Shown here: positions 1 to 6,197 of the stretch, in pieces
Layout of the letters: the number at the start of each line of letters is the position of its first letter
How positions within the stretch are numbered: position 1 is the first letter of the stretch
DNA from: an uncultured Candidatus Saccharibacteria bacterium
Lineage (GTDB): Bacteria; Patescibacteriota; Saccharimonadia; Saccharimonadales; Saccharimonadaceae
Assembly (NCBI GenBank): GCA_938038145.1
Contig: CALHQU010000019.1
Location: 1 to 11,936 of the forward strand
Direction of reading: 5' to 3'
Length of the DNA stretch: 11,936 nt
Notes under the pieces: model-generated
Seen by the model: the letters and a program-made list of their open reading frames with translations, nothing else
Told to the model about the DNA's origin: nothing
Database searches by the model: none
Translations under genes and position numbers: made by a program

Positions 1-4
1 CTAA

Positions 5-36
5 AAATTATCCCGTCGATGAAGGCGGGATTTTTT
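5..36 (+). terminator. Rho-independent terminator upstream of rnpA
   Basis: An 8-bp stem (10-17 with 24-31, including one T-G wobble, core ATCCCG/CGGGAT) encloses a 6-nt loop and runs into a T tract at 31-36. A-rich sequence on the 5' side could lengthen the stem. It probably ends the gene before the window, which by the usual bacterial order would be rpmH (ribosomal protein L34); that gene itself is not visible. The T tract touches the extended -10 of the rnpA promoter. Confidence 0.75.
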
Positions 37-44
37 GATATAAT
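36..44 (+). promoter_or_regulatory. Extended -10 promoter of rnpA, leaderless type
   Basis: TGATATAAT is a perfect extended -10 (TGn plus TATAAT at 39-44). No good -35 is visible at a 17-bp spacing (TCGATG, 3 of 6). The ATG of rnpA begins 8 nt after the -10, so transcription starting about 7 nt downstream would begin at or just before the start codon and leave no room for a Shine-Dalgarno sequence. Confidence 0.7.
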
Positions 45-52
45 TGTAAAAT

Positions 53-400
53 ATGTTACAACAATGTAATCGGTTTCATGGTCATGGCAGTCTTAAGTTT
101 GTCTATAAAAATGGACAGGCGGTTCGTTCGTCTATAGCCACGATAAAATATGTGAAAAATCCGTATCGAAATCACAGCAGATTTGCGGTTGTTGTTAGTA
201 AAAAAGTCCTAAAATCAGCGGTGCGTCGGAATCGTATACGTCGACGTGTTTATGAAATTATTCGCTTAGAGCTACCTAATATGAAAAATGATCAAGACGT
301 GGCTGTTATTATATTTTCGGCGGAAGTTTTATCGATGCCACATAAAGATTTAAAACAGACAATAAAGAATCTTTTCTCTCAAGCTCAACTGTATAAATAG
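53..400 (+). CDS. rnpA: Ribonuclease P protein component
   Basis: This is the small basic protein of RNase P. It binds the catalytic RNA and the 5' leader of precursor tRNA during 5' maturation in the cytoplasm. At 115 aa it has the family's normal length. The diagnostic RNR segment lies at residues 54-66 (RRNRIRRR), followed by the helix VYEIIRLE, and the N terminus (MLQQCNRFHG, then a YKNGQAVRS strand) aligns with the usual RnpA start, which supports ATG 53. No Shine-Dalgarno precedes it; a TGATATAAT promoter ends 8 nt upstream, so the mRNA is probably leaderless. Position before yidC and jag matches the conserved origin-proximal order. Ten of its 11 Arg codons are CGN, a useful baseline for the later codon shift. 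Confidence 0.96.
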   Translation: MLQQCNRFHGHGSLKFVYKNGQAVRSSIATIKYVKNPYRNHSRFAVVVSKKVLKSAVRRNRIRRRVYEIIRLELPNMKNDQDVAVIIFSAEVLSMPHKDLKQTIKNLFSQAQLYK

Positions 401-409
401 ATGCTTTTT

Positions 410-418
410 TGCTATAAT
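410..418 (+). promoter_or_regulatory. Extended -10 promoter of yidC, leaderless type
   Basis: TGCTATAAT is a second perfect extended -10 (TATAAT at 413-418), between the rnpA stop (398-400) and the yidC ATG at 425. Six nt separate the -10 from the ATG, so the expected start of transcription falls on the start codon. No -35 match is convincing. The architecture repeats that of rnpA and suggests that yidC-jag can be transcribed separately. Confidence 0.7.
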
Positions 419-424
419 TAAGAC

Positions 425-1345
425 ATGAGTTTTTTTGATGAGTTTATTGTTCGACCGATTTTAAATTTGCTAATGGCTATTTATAGTCTAATTCCGGATT
501 TTGGTGTTAGTGTCATTATCTTTACGATTATTGTAAGACTTTTACTTTGGCCGCTAATTAAGAAGCAGCTTCATCAAGCAAAGGCAATGCGTAAAATGCA
601 GCCAGAGTTGGTGAAGATTAAAAAACAGTACGCGAAAAATCCACAAATGCGCAACTTAGCGATGGTGGAGCTTTATAAAAAACACAACGTCAGCGCCTTT
701 GGTTCAATTGGTGTTATGATTATTCAGCTGCCAATTTTGATTGCAATGTATCGAGTGGTGCAGATTTTCGTTTCTAACCGCGCTGATCTAGGAAAATATG
801 TTTATGATTTTATGAAAAACCTGCCGGTTGCTAATAATTTAGTGAATAACCCGGATCAATTTAATCAGAATTTCCTGGGAATTATAGATTTGACGCAGCA
901 CGCGGTATCAAAGAATGGAATTGTTATTGGCTTGGTTATTTTGGCAGCAGTTGCGGCATATTTGCAATATTTAACTTCAAAACAATTGTCGCCTCAATCT
1001 GACAGCAATCGTAAATTACGTGACATTTTAGCTGAGGCTGGCGATGGAAAAGAGGCGGATCAGGCGGAAGTAAATGCTATTATGACGCGAAAAATGATGA
1101 AATTTATGCCAGTAATGATGTTCTTCGTGATTGTGTATTTGCCGGCGGCTTTGGCGCTTTATTTGACGACAGCTAGCGCTGTGGGATATCTCCAGAACTA
1201 TATCATCTTCAAGCAAGACTCTAAAGAAATGCAAGAAATTGCAGATAAAAAATCATCTCAAAAATCTAAAGCATCGACAAAAATCGACAAACGTGTTAAA
1301 AAGGCTACAGAGGCTAGGATAACTCGGATCAAGGCTAAGGATTAA
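425..1345 (+). CDS. yidC: YidC/Oxa1/Alb3 membrane protein insertase
   Basis: Inserts membrane proteins into the cytoplasmic membrane, alone or with SecYEG. The 306-aa protein has the short Gram-positive/CPR form without the large periplasmic domain of proteobacterial YidC. Visible are a first transmembrane segment (about 27-46) carrying the groove arginine (R38, in VRLLLWPL), a basic cytoplasmic coiled-coil hairpin (about 47-90), further segments near 96-115, 165-184, 226-246 and 243-262, and the LGIIDL motif (151-156). The last 44 residues contain 15 Lys/Arg, the type of tail that binds ribosomes. No signal peptide or lipobox is seen at the N terminus. No Shine-Dalgarno is present; the start at 425 sits 6 nt after TATAAT. 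Ten of 12 Arg codons are CGN. jag follows with a 9-nt gap. Confidence 0.95.
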   Translation: MSFFDEFIVRPILNLLMAIYSLIPDFGVSVIIFTIIVRLLLWPLIKKQLHQAKAMRKMQPELVKIKKQYAKNPQMRNLAMVELYKKHNVSAFGSIGVMIIQLPILIAMYRVVQIFVSNRADLGKYVYDFMKNLPVANNLVNNPDQFNQNFLGIIDLTQHAVSKNGIVIGLVILAAVAAYLQYLTSKQLSPQSDSNRKLRDILAEAGDGKEADQAEVNAIMTRKMMKFMPVMMFFVIVYLPAALALYLTTASAVGYLQNYIIFKQDSKEMQEIADKKSSQKSKASTKIDKRVKKATEARITRIKAKD

Positions 1346-1350
1346 GGAGG
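1344..1350 (+). promoter_or_regulatory. Strong ribosome binding site of jag
   Basis: AAGGAGG at 1344-1350, 4 nt before ATG 1355, overlaps the last bases of the yidC TAA. It fixes the jag start and contrasts with the missing sites before rnpA and yidC: leaderless first genes, Shine-Dalgarno for the inner gene. Confidence 0.85.
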
Positions 1351-1354
1351 ATTT

Positions 1355-1816
1355 ATGGACCAAATTGAAACGGTTGAATTTGTAAAAAAATATTTAGAGG
1401 ATTTGCTAACGTTCTTTGACTTGAATCTGGAAGTTTCAGTAAAAATCGAAGATGGAATTGTTGTAGCCTCAATTCCACATAGCGAGCGAAGCAGTATTTT
1501 AATCGGTAGAAATGCGGAAACATTGCGTAGTATTCAGAATCTTTTGTCGACAGCGCTTCGTCATAAAGAAGCGTCAACTGTTCGGGTGAATTTGGACATT
1601 GCGGACTATAAAAAGCAGCACGCTGAAAAAATTGCCGAAAAGGCGCGCGGCTGGATTGAAGAAGTCCGTCGAACTGGCGAGTCAAAGGTGGTGGATTTGA
1701 ATGCCGCTGATCGCTGGACAGTGCATCACTTGGCTGGTGAATATAGCGATATTGATACGCATTCTGAAGGTGAAGGTCGCGAACGACGGCTAATTATTAG
1801 CCAGAAGAGTTCTTAG
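1355..1816 (+). CDS. jag: Jag/KhpB RNA-binding protein (KH and R3H domains)
   Basis: RNA-binding protein of the SpoIIIJ-associated Jag/KhpB family, which in Firmicutes acts with KhpA on cell elongation and division and is nearly always encoded beside yidC. The 153-aa protein has a KH domain (about 25-82, with the GRNAETL loop at 51-57 in place of the usual G-x-x-G-x-T-L) and an R3H domain (about 90-150, with R120 and H124 forming the RxxxH motif, then SEG at 137-139 and RERRLII). The N-terminal Jag_N domain of Firmicute homologues is absent, so this is a compact version. An AAGGAGG site sets the start, and the gene is probably cotranscribed with yidC. Its 3' end overlaps the convergent gtrA gene by 20 bp. 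Eleven of 12 Arg codons are CGN. Confidence 0.93.
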   Translation: MDQIETVEFVKKYLEDLLTFFDLNLEVSVKIEDGIVVASIPHSERSSILIGRNAETLRSIQNLLSTALRHKEASTVRVNLDIADYKKQHAEKIAEKARGWIEEVRRTGESKVVDLNAADRWTVHHLAGEYSDIDTHSEGEGRERRLIISQKSS

Positions 1817-2231
1817 TGTCTTTAAAGACTATTCTGGAGTACAGAACGTAATTCCAAACGAGGCTGACTACCGTGGCGGCTAGCTTGCTAATTAATAGGG
1901 CGAGTGATTTATTTAATCCGAAGTTTATGAATATCGGTGTAATAATGGCGATAATAATTGTCTGAATTACCCATAAACCAAATAGTGTAACTGCCGCGAA
2001 TAAAAGAAATTGTTTTTTCAAGTTTTGAGATGTTGACTTGAAAGTGTATTTTTTATTTGCAAAAAATGAGAACAAAAAGGCAACGAATGTTGATATAAAA
2101 TTAGCAAACTCTTTTGGGGCATTTAAGAAGATTGTTAGACTAAAAAGTATGCCAAAATCTAGTACTGTATTAGTACTGCCAACGATAAGAAATCTTAATT
2201 TATCGGCGTGTTTTTTTAATATTTCCTGCAT
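1797..2231 (-). CDS. GtrA-family membrane protein (lipid-linked sugar flippase)
   Basis: Small 144-aa polytopic protein of the GtrA/DPMS family. The family is thought to flip a polyprenyl-phosphate-linked monosaccharide across the cytoplasmic membrane for use by glycosyltransferases outside. Four hydrophobic segments are visible (about 12-36, 41-60, 75-100, 110-135). The N-terminal LRFLIVGSTNTVLDFGI and the NKKYTF segment after the second helix are typical. The start at 2231 is set by AGAGGAG (2236-2242), 4 nt upstream, and lies inside the end of the GtrB-like gene (32-nt overlap), so the two are translated as a pair. The 3' end overlaps jag on the opposite strand. The substrate sugar cannot be read from the sequence. 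Confidence 0.88.
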   Translation of the reverse strand: MQEILKKHADKLRFLIVGSTNTVLDFGILFSLTIFLNAPKEFANFISTFVAFLFSFFANKKYTFKSTSQNLKKQFLLFAAVTLFGLWVIQTIIIAIITPIFINFGLNKSLALLISKLAATVVSLVWNYVLYSRIVFKDTKNSSG

Positions 2232-3150
2232 GATGCTCCTCTATTAAATATAATGGTCTGTTTTTTGTCTCAATAAATATCCGTCCTACATATTCGCCAA
2301 TTATGCCCAGAGATAATAACTGAACTCCCCCGAGGAATAAGATGACTGCCATTAAGGAAGAATAGCCAGCTCCGGTGGAAACTCCGAACAAAGGGCGAAC
2401 TAAAAGATAGACTATCCAAACAAAAGCAATAAACGAAACAATGAATCCAAAAATAGTTGCCATGCGTAGCGGTGCGGTAGTAAAGCTGGTAATTCCGTCG
2501 ATTGCTAAGTTGAGTAGTTTTCGGTAATTCCACTTGGTTTGACCGGCTAATCTGGGATCGCGATTATAAAATATCTCTTTTTTCTTATATCCAATCCAGC
2601 TGAAAATCGCTTTTGTATTGCGCTGAGATTCGCGGAATTTTTGCAAAGCCTCAATGCATCGGCGATCCAGTAAGCGAAAATCTCCAGTGTTGACCTGAAT
2701 GGGGATATTGGTCGATTTTTGCAATATTCTGTAATACCATTGGCTGGTTTTTTTCTTCAGCCAGGTTTCGCCTTGTCGATTGTTGCGGCGAGCATAGACG
2801 TCATCGTAACCATCTTCCCAATACGAAATCATTTCCTGGATGAGCTCTGGCGGATCCTGCAGATCGGCATCAATAATCACCAGAGCGTCACTTTTTACGT
2901 GGTCAATTCCAGCTATCATCGCAATTTCCTTGCCGAAGTTTCGCGATAAATTTATATAGCTAATTCGAGAATCTTTTTTCGATTGCTCGGTTATGATTGA
3001 AAAAGATTTATCGACGCTGCCGTCATTTATGAAGAGAAATTCGAATTGATAATTGGGCGTGTTTTTTGTAAATTCGTCCAAGCGCTTAAATAATTGCGGC
3101 AAAACGGATTCTTCGTTGTAGACAGGAACGAGAAGGGTGATGGTTTTCAT
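2200..3150 (-). CDS. GtrB-like polyprenyl-phosphate glycosyltransferase (GT2)
   Basis: Transfers a sugar from a nucleotide donor to undecaprenyl (or related) phosphate on the inner membrane face, in the DPM1/GtrB/ArnC group. In 316 aa it has a GT-A domain at 1-215 with VPVYNEE (8-14), INDGS (41-45), the nucleotide/metal motif DADLQDPP (94-101) and TGDFRLLDRR (155-164), then two transmembrane helices (about 230-252 and 262-287), as usual in GtrB. The GtrA-like partner follows directly with overlap, the classic pairing for side-branch glycosylation. No Shine-Dalgarno precedes ATG 3150, but TATATT lies 7 nt upstream, so a small leaderless promoter or coupling to the gene 13 nt upstream is possible. 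Eighteen of 21 Arg codons are CGN, like the housekeeping genes. Confidence 0.9.
   Translation of the reverse strand: MKTITLLVPVYNEESVLPQLFKRLDEFTKNTPNYQFEFLFINDGSVDKSFSIITEQSKKDSRISYINLSRNFGKEIAMIAGIDHVKSDALVIIDADLQDPPELIQEMISYWEDGYDDVYARRNNRQGETWLKKKTSQWYYRILQKSTNIPIQVNTGDFRLLDRRCIEALQKFRESQRNTKAIFSWIGYKKKEIFYNRDPRLAGQTKWNYRKLLNLAIDGITSFTTAPLRMATIFGFIVSFIAFVWIVYLLVRPLFGVSTGAGYSSLMAVILFLGGVQLLSLGIIGEYVGRIFIETKNRPLYLIEEHHAGNIKKTRR
2236..2242 (-). promoter_or_regulatory. Ribosome binding site of the gtrA-like gene
   Basis: AGAGGAG on the minus strand, 4 nt before the ATG at 2231, lies inside the preceding GT2 coding region. It confirms that the 32-nt gene overlap is real and not a start-site error. 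Confidence 0.75.
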
Positions 3151-3163
3151 AGTATTAAATATA

Positions 3164-4177
3164 TTATTTTATTCTGAAAAAATGCTTAAATTTTAATAAT
3201 CCAGTTTGATTTGGCAGCGGTCCATTGTGGATAATATTACGAATATAGTCGACGGAAACCTTACGATTTTTTTGGATATAAAAACGTTTTTTATAAGCTG
3301 CCGGTTTGTGAATAATTGATACTAAAGCACCCTTGAATGCGGGCCAACCGTTGCCGTGACGAATTGCGCTGGCAAAAATCAACCAATATGTCAGCAAGAA
3401 TCGTACACCAATATACCAAAATAGTTTACCCGGAACATTTTTAAGGAAGACTAACGGTAAGTTTTTGAAAGTATTATAAACAGCTAATCCGGGAACTTTT
3501 TTACTACTAGCGCCAACTTTATGATAAGCGATAGCCTTGGGTGTGAAGCGAACTTTCCAGCCGGCTAATTGCACCCGAAAACTTAAGTCAACATCCTCAT
3601 AATACATGAAGAAATCTTCATCAAACATATCTATATCATCAAATATTTTTGCACGATAAATAGCCCCGCCGCCAGTCGCACCAAATATTTCTCCAGGCTT
3701 AGTTGGTGCGTTTTTTATGGGCTCGTCACGGTTTCTTGGTCCAGGAAGTCCCCACGTTGTGTAAAAATCTCCAGTTGTGTCAAGAGTTTTGCTATTGCGT
3801 CTTTGTAAGATTCCAGTCGCAATTCCGCATTCTGGGTATTTTGATAATTGATAAACGAGAGCCTCACACCAGTTTCTATCAGCTATCGCATCCGGATTAA
3901 GTACTCCAATATATTCAAAGTTGTTTTTTAGAGCATAGATTAATCCTGTATTAATTCCTCCCGCGAATCCTAGATTGTCTGAGTTTTTGAGCAAAATAAT
4001 CTTTTCTTTTTTATGCGACGATATATATTCTTCAAATACAGCAACAGAATTGTCGCTACTATTATTATCTACTATAACAATAGTAGGTTTTAAGGTTTGT
4101 TTTATTAATGAATCAACACACTCTATAGCGTCGTCGGATCCGTTCCAGTTAAGAACTATAATTGCAAGTCTATTCAT
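3164..4177 (-). CDS. GT2 glycosyltransferase, WbbL/rhamnosyltransferase-like
   Basis: Cytoplasmic or membrane-associated GT2 enzyme resembling WbbL-type rhamnosyltransferases that build lipid-linked surface glycans. In 337 aa the GT-A fold shows VLNWNG (8-13), IVDNNSSDNS (35-44), LNPDA (93-97), the GATGGGAIYR segment (166-175) and the acceptor-side EDVDLSFR (194-201) followed by GWKVRF, all typical. A C-terminal amphipathic/hydrophobic region (about 235-285) probably docks on the membrane. The donor sugar is a guess by resemblance only. It opens the minus-strand group of three and is divergent from the permease gene with only 29 bp between starts. No clear Shine-Dalgarno precedes ATG 4177. 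Arg codons are 10 CGN to 5 AGA, between the core genes and the export genes. Confidence 0.87.
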   Translation of the reverse strand: MNRLAIIVLNWNGSDDAIECVDSLIKQTLKPTIVIVDNNSSDNSVAVFEEYISSHKKEKIILLKNSDNLGFAGGINTGLIYALKNNFEYIGVLNPDAIADRNWCEALVYQLSKYPECGIATGILQRRNSKTLDTTGDFYTTWGLPGPRNRDEPIKNAPTKPGEIFGATGGGAIYRAKIFDDIDMFDEDFFMYYEDVDLSFRVQLAGWKVRFTPKAIAYHKVGASSKKVPGLAVYNTFKNLPLVFLKNVPGKLFWYIGVRFLLTYWLIFASAIRHGNGWPAFKGALVSIIHKPAAYKKRFYIQKNRKVSVDYIRNIIHNGPLPNQTGLLKFKHFFRIK

Positions 4178-4201
4178 AATGTTCTTTTTGTATTGTATAA
4201 T
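4173..4201 (+). promoter_or_regulatory. Promoter of the wzm-wzt-GT operon, leaderless type
   Basis: TATAAT at 4196-4201 has a partial -35 (TTCATA at 4173-4178, 4 of 6) at a 17-bp spacing. The -35 overlaps the start codon of the divergent GT2 gene. ATG 4207 lies 5 nt after the -10, the same layout as rnpA and yidC. There is no Shine-Dalgarno. Confidence 0.6.
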
Positions 4202-4218
4202 AGGTGATGTATATTATG
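4197..4218 (-). promoter_or_regulatory. Candidate minus-strand promoter of the GT2-gtrBA group
   Basis: Two -10-like hexamers read leftward: TATTAT (4202-4197), which overlaps the plus-strand TATAAT in mirror image, and CATAAT (4218-4213). Neither has a good -35 or TGn extension. One of them must presumably serve the gene starting at 4177, because the whole divergent gap is 29 bp. Confidence 0.35.
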
Positions 4219-5025
4219 AAGTGGCTAGAGGTTTTTAATAGAAAAAATAGGATTCTCTTAAGAGAACTAGTTATTACGGATTTTAAATTGAGATATCAGG
4301 GCTCTGCTCTCGGATATGTATGGAGTGTTCTTAAGCCGCTTTTTCTATTTTCGATATTGTATGTAGTTTTTGATAAATTTTTAGGGGTAGGAAGGAATAT
4401 AGAACATTTTCCAGTGTATTTATTGCTGGGGATAATTTTATGGAACTTCTTCGTAGAAGCAACTAATCAAGGACTAAACTCTATAGTAGGTCGAGGTGAC
4501 CTACTCAGAAAGATTAATTTTCCTAAATATATTGTTGTAATTTCTGGCACTGTATCATCATTGATAAATTTGCTATTTAATATGATAGTGGTGCTCTTAT
4601 TTGTGTTAGTAAATGGAGTCCACTTATCATGGATGTCACTATTAATCGTACCACTAATAATTGAACTGTATATATTTGCTTTAGGGGTGGCTTTTTTCTT
4701 GTCTGCTCTTAATGTTAAGTCGCGAGATACTGGATATCTATGGGAGGTATTTACTCAGGCTGCATTTTACGCCACCCCTGTTATTTATCCAATGCAGATG
4801 GTTTCACAGAAGAGCAATTTTGCTGTTGATCTGTTGTTTCTTAATCCTGTTGCACAAATTATTCAGGATAGTAGATATGTGCTTATAACTAAAGATACGA
4901 TGATTATGTGGAATAGATTAAGCCCGCTAATGATGTCTGTACCGTTTTTAGCTATAGCTATAGTGGTTCTATTTGCGGTTTGGTATTTTAAGAAGCAGTC
5001 AAAGACATTTGCTGAGGAGATTTAG
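4207..5025 (+). CDS. wzm: ABC-2 type polysaccharide export permease (Wzm/TagG-like)
   Basis: Membrane subunit of an ABC exporter that moves a completed lipid-linked glycan (O-antigen, teichoic acid or similar) across the cytoplasmic membrane; it partners the ATPase encoded next. The 272-aa protein starts with a basic amphipathic stretch, then KLRYQGSALGYVWSVLKPL, a hallmark of Wzm/TagG, and has about six hydrophobic segments, with LNVKSRDTGYLW in the cytoplasmic loop and AAFYATPVIYP later. I chose ATG 4207 because it lies 5 nt after TATAAT; GTG 4204 and ATG 4216 are in-frame alternatives and ATG 4216 (MKWLEVFNRK) cannot be excluded. Eight of 10 Arg codons are AGA/AGG, unlike rnpA-yidC-jag. 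The ATPase gene follows after 5 nt. Confidence 0.9.
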   Translation: MYIMKWLEVFNRKNRILLRELVITDFKLRYQGSALGYVWSVLKPLFLFSILYVVFDKFLGVGRNIEHFPVYLLLGIILWNFFVEATNQGLNSIVGRGDLLRKINFPKYIVVISGTVSSLINLLFNMIVVLLFVLVNGVHLSWMSLLIVPLIIELYIFALGVAFFLSALNVKSRDTGYLWEVFTQAAFYATPVIYPMQMVSQKSNFAVDLLFLNPVAQIIQDSRYVLITKDTMIMWNRLSPLMMSVPFLAIAIVVLFAVWYFKKQSKTFAEEI

Positions 5026-5030
5026 AATAT

Positions 5031-6191
5031 ATGAAGGACGTAGTTATAGAAGTTAATTCTCTTACTAAGACTTTTAAGATACCAACAGAGTCTAGTAACG
5101 GGATTAAACAGAAGACTATTAATTATATTAAAGGCAAAAAAGGCTACAGGGAATTTACGCCATTAAAAAATATATCTTTTGATATTAAAAAGGGTGAATT
5201 TTTTGGAATAGTGGGTAAAAATGGTTCAGGTAAGAGTACTTTATTGAAGTCTATAGCTCAAATCTATTCTCCGACGGAGGGTTCAGTACGAGTAAATGGA
5301 TCTCTTGTCCCGTTTATCGAGTTGGGTGTTGGTTTTAATCCAGAATTAACAGGTAGAGAAAATGTATTTTTAAACGGAGCTTTACTGGGATTTAGCCATA
5401 AAGAGATGGAGCTGATGTATGATGATATTGTTGAATTCTCTGAGTTGGCAGATTTTATGGAAGAGAAGCTTAAGAATTACTCATCAGGGATGCAGGTTAG
5501 GTTAGCCTTCTCTGTAGCTATTAAAGCTCGTGGCGATATTTTAATGCTTGATGAAGTGCTGGCTGTCGGGGACGCGGCTTTTCAGCAGAAGTGTTTTGAT
5601 TATTTTGAAAAAGTTAAGCGTAGTAATCAGACTGTGGTTTTTGTGACGCATGATATGAACGCCGTGCGCAGATTTTGCTCGAGAGCCATGTATATAGAAA
5701 ATGGAACGATAAAACATATTGGATCTCCTCAAGAAATTGCCGATATATATACGGAGGTTAATATGGATGCGGTTACCAGTGCAGAAGAAGAATCTCATGA
5801 CGATTCAGTTAGTATGTCTGTTGATATACCTAGTAAAAAAAATTTTACACAAGAAGACTCGATTGATATTGGCGTGACTGTAGACGGTATTGCTGAAGAT
5901 GTTTTTGTGAATATATCCTTTGTGTACGGAGGGTTTGTATTTGCTGATCGCAATTGTAGAGACACTCCTAGTGACTTTATACAAAACAATAGGAGGATTA
6001 ATTTCAATCAGAGTTTGGATGGCTTTAATCCTGGCAAATATGATATTCATATGTCATTACATCGCAGGGCTGATGATGGCATAATTAAACATTTGCCACG
6101 AGCATTTTCGTTTATTATTACAGGTAAGGATGATTTTCGTGATGGTCCAATGAGAATAATGGGAAAGTGGAGTGTAAAGAAGAGGGGATAA
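5031..6191 (+). CDS. wzt: ABC exporter ATPase with C-terminal glycan-binding-type extension (Wzt-like)
   Basis: ATPase subunit that drives glycan export through the preceding permease. Of 386 aa, residues 1-245 form the nucleotide-binding domain: Walker A GKNGSGKST (62-70), the Wzt/TagH-type segment ELGVGFNPELTGREN (97-111), signature SSGMQ (151-155), Walker B ILMLDE (170-175) and switch His207. Residues about 265-386 form a β-rich extension with no ATPase motifs, placed and sized like the Wzt C-terminal domain, which in O-antigen systems recognises the modified chain end. Residues 246-262 are an acidic, Ser-rich linker. GAGGAG (5014-5019), inside the end of the permease gene, serves as ribosome binding site 11 nt from the ATG. 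Arg codons are 11 AGR to 8 CGN. Confidence 0.92.
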   Translation: MKDVVIEVNSLTKTFKIPTESSNGIKQKTINYIKGKKGYREFTPLKNISFDIKKGEFFGIVGKNGSGKSTLLKSIAQIYSPTEGSVRVNGSLVPFIELGVGFNPELTGRENVFLNGALLGFSHKEMELMYDDIVEFSELADFMEEKLKNYSSGMQVRLAFSVAIKARGDILMLDEVLAVGDAAFQQKCFDYFEKVKRSNQTVVFVTHDMNAVRRFCSRAMYIENGTIKHIGSPQEIADIYTEVNMDAVTSAEEESHDDSVSMSVDIPSKKNFTQEDSIDIGVTVDGIAEDVFVNISFVYGGFVFADRNCRDTPSDFIQNNRRINFNQSLDGFNPGKYDIHMSLHRRADDGIIKHLPRAFSFIITGKDDFRDGPMRIMGKWSVKKRG

Positions 6192-6197
6192 AATCAG

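Noticed and set aside
1353..1685. 110-aa minus-strand reading frame inside jag
   Set aside because: It is the complement of a clearly real KH/R3H gene, has no ribosome binding site and shows no recognisable domain.
5541..6050. Three overlapping minus-strand frames inside wzt
   Set aside because: They mirror the conserved Walker B/H-loop region and C-terminal domain of wzt, have odd composition and no start signals.
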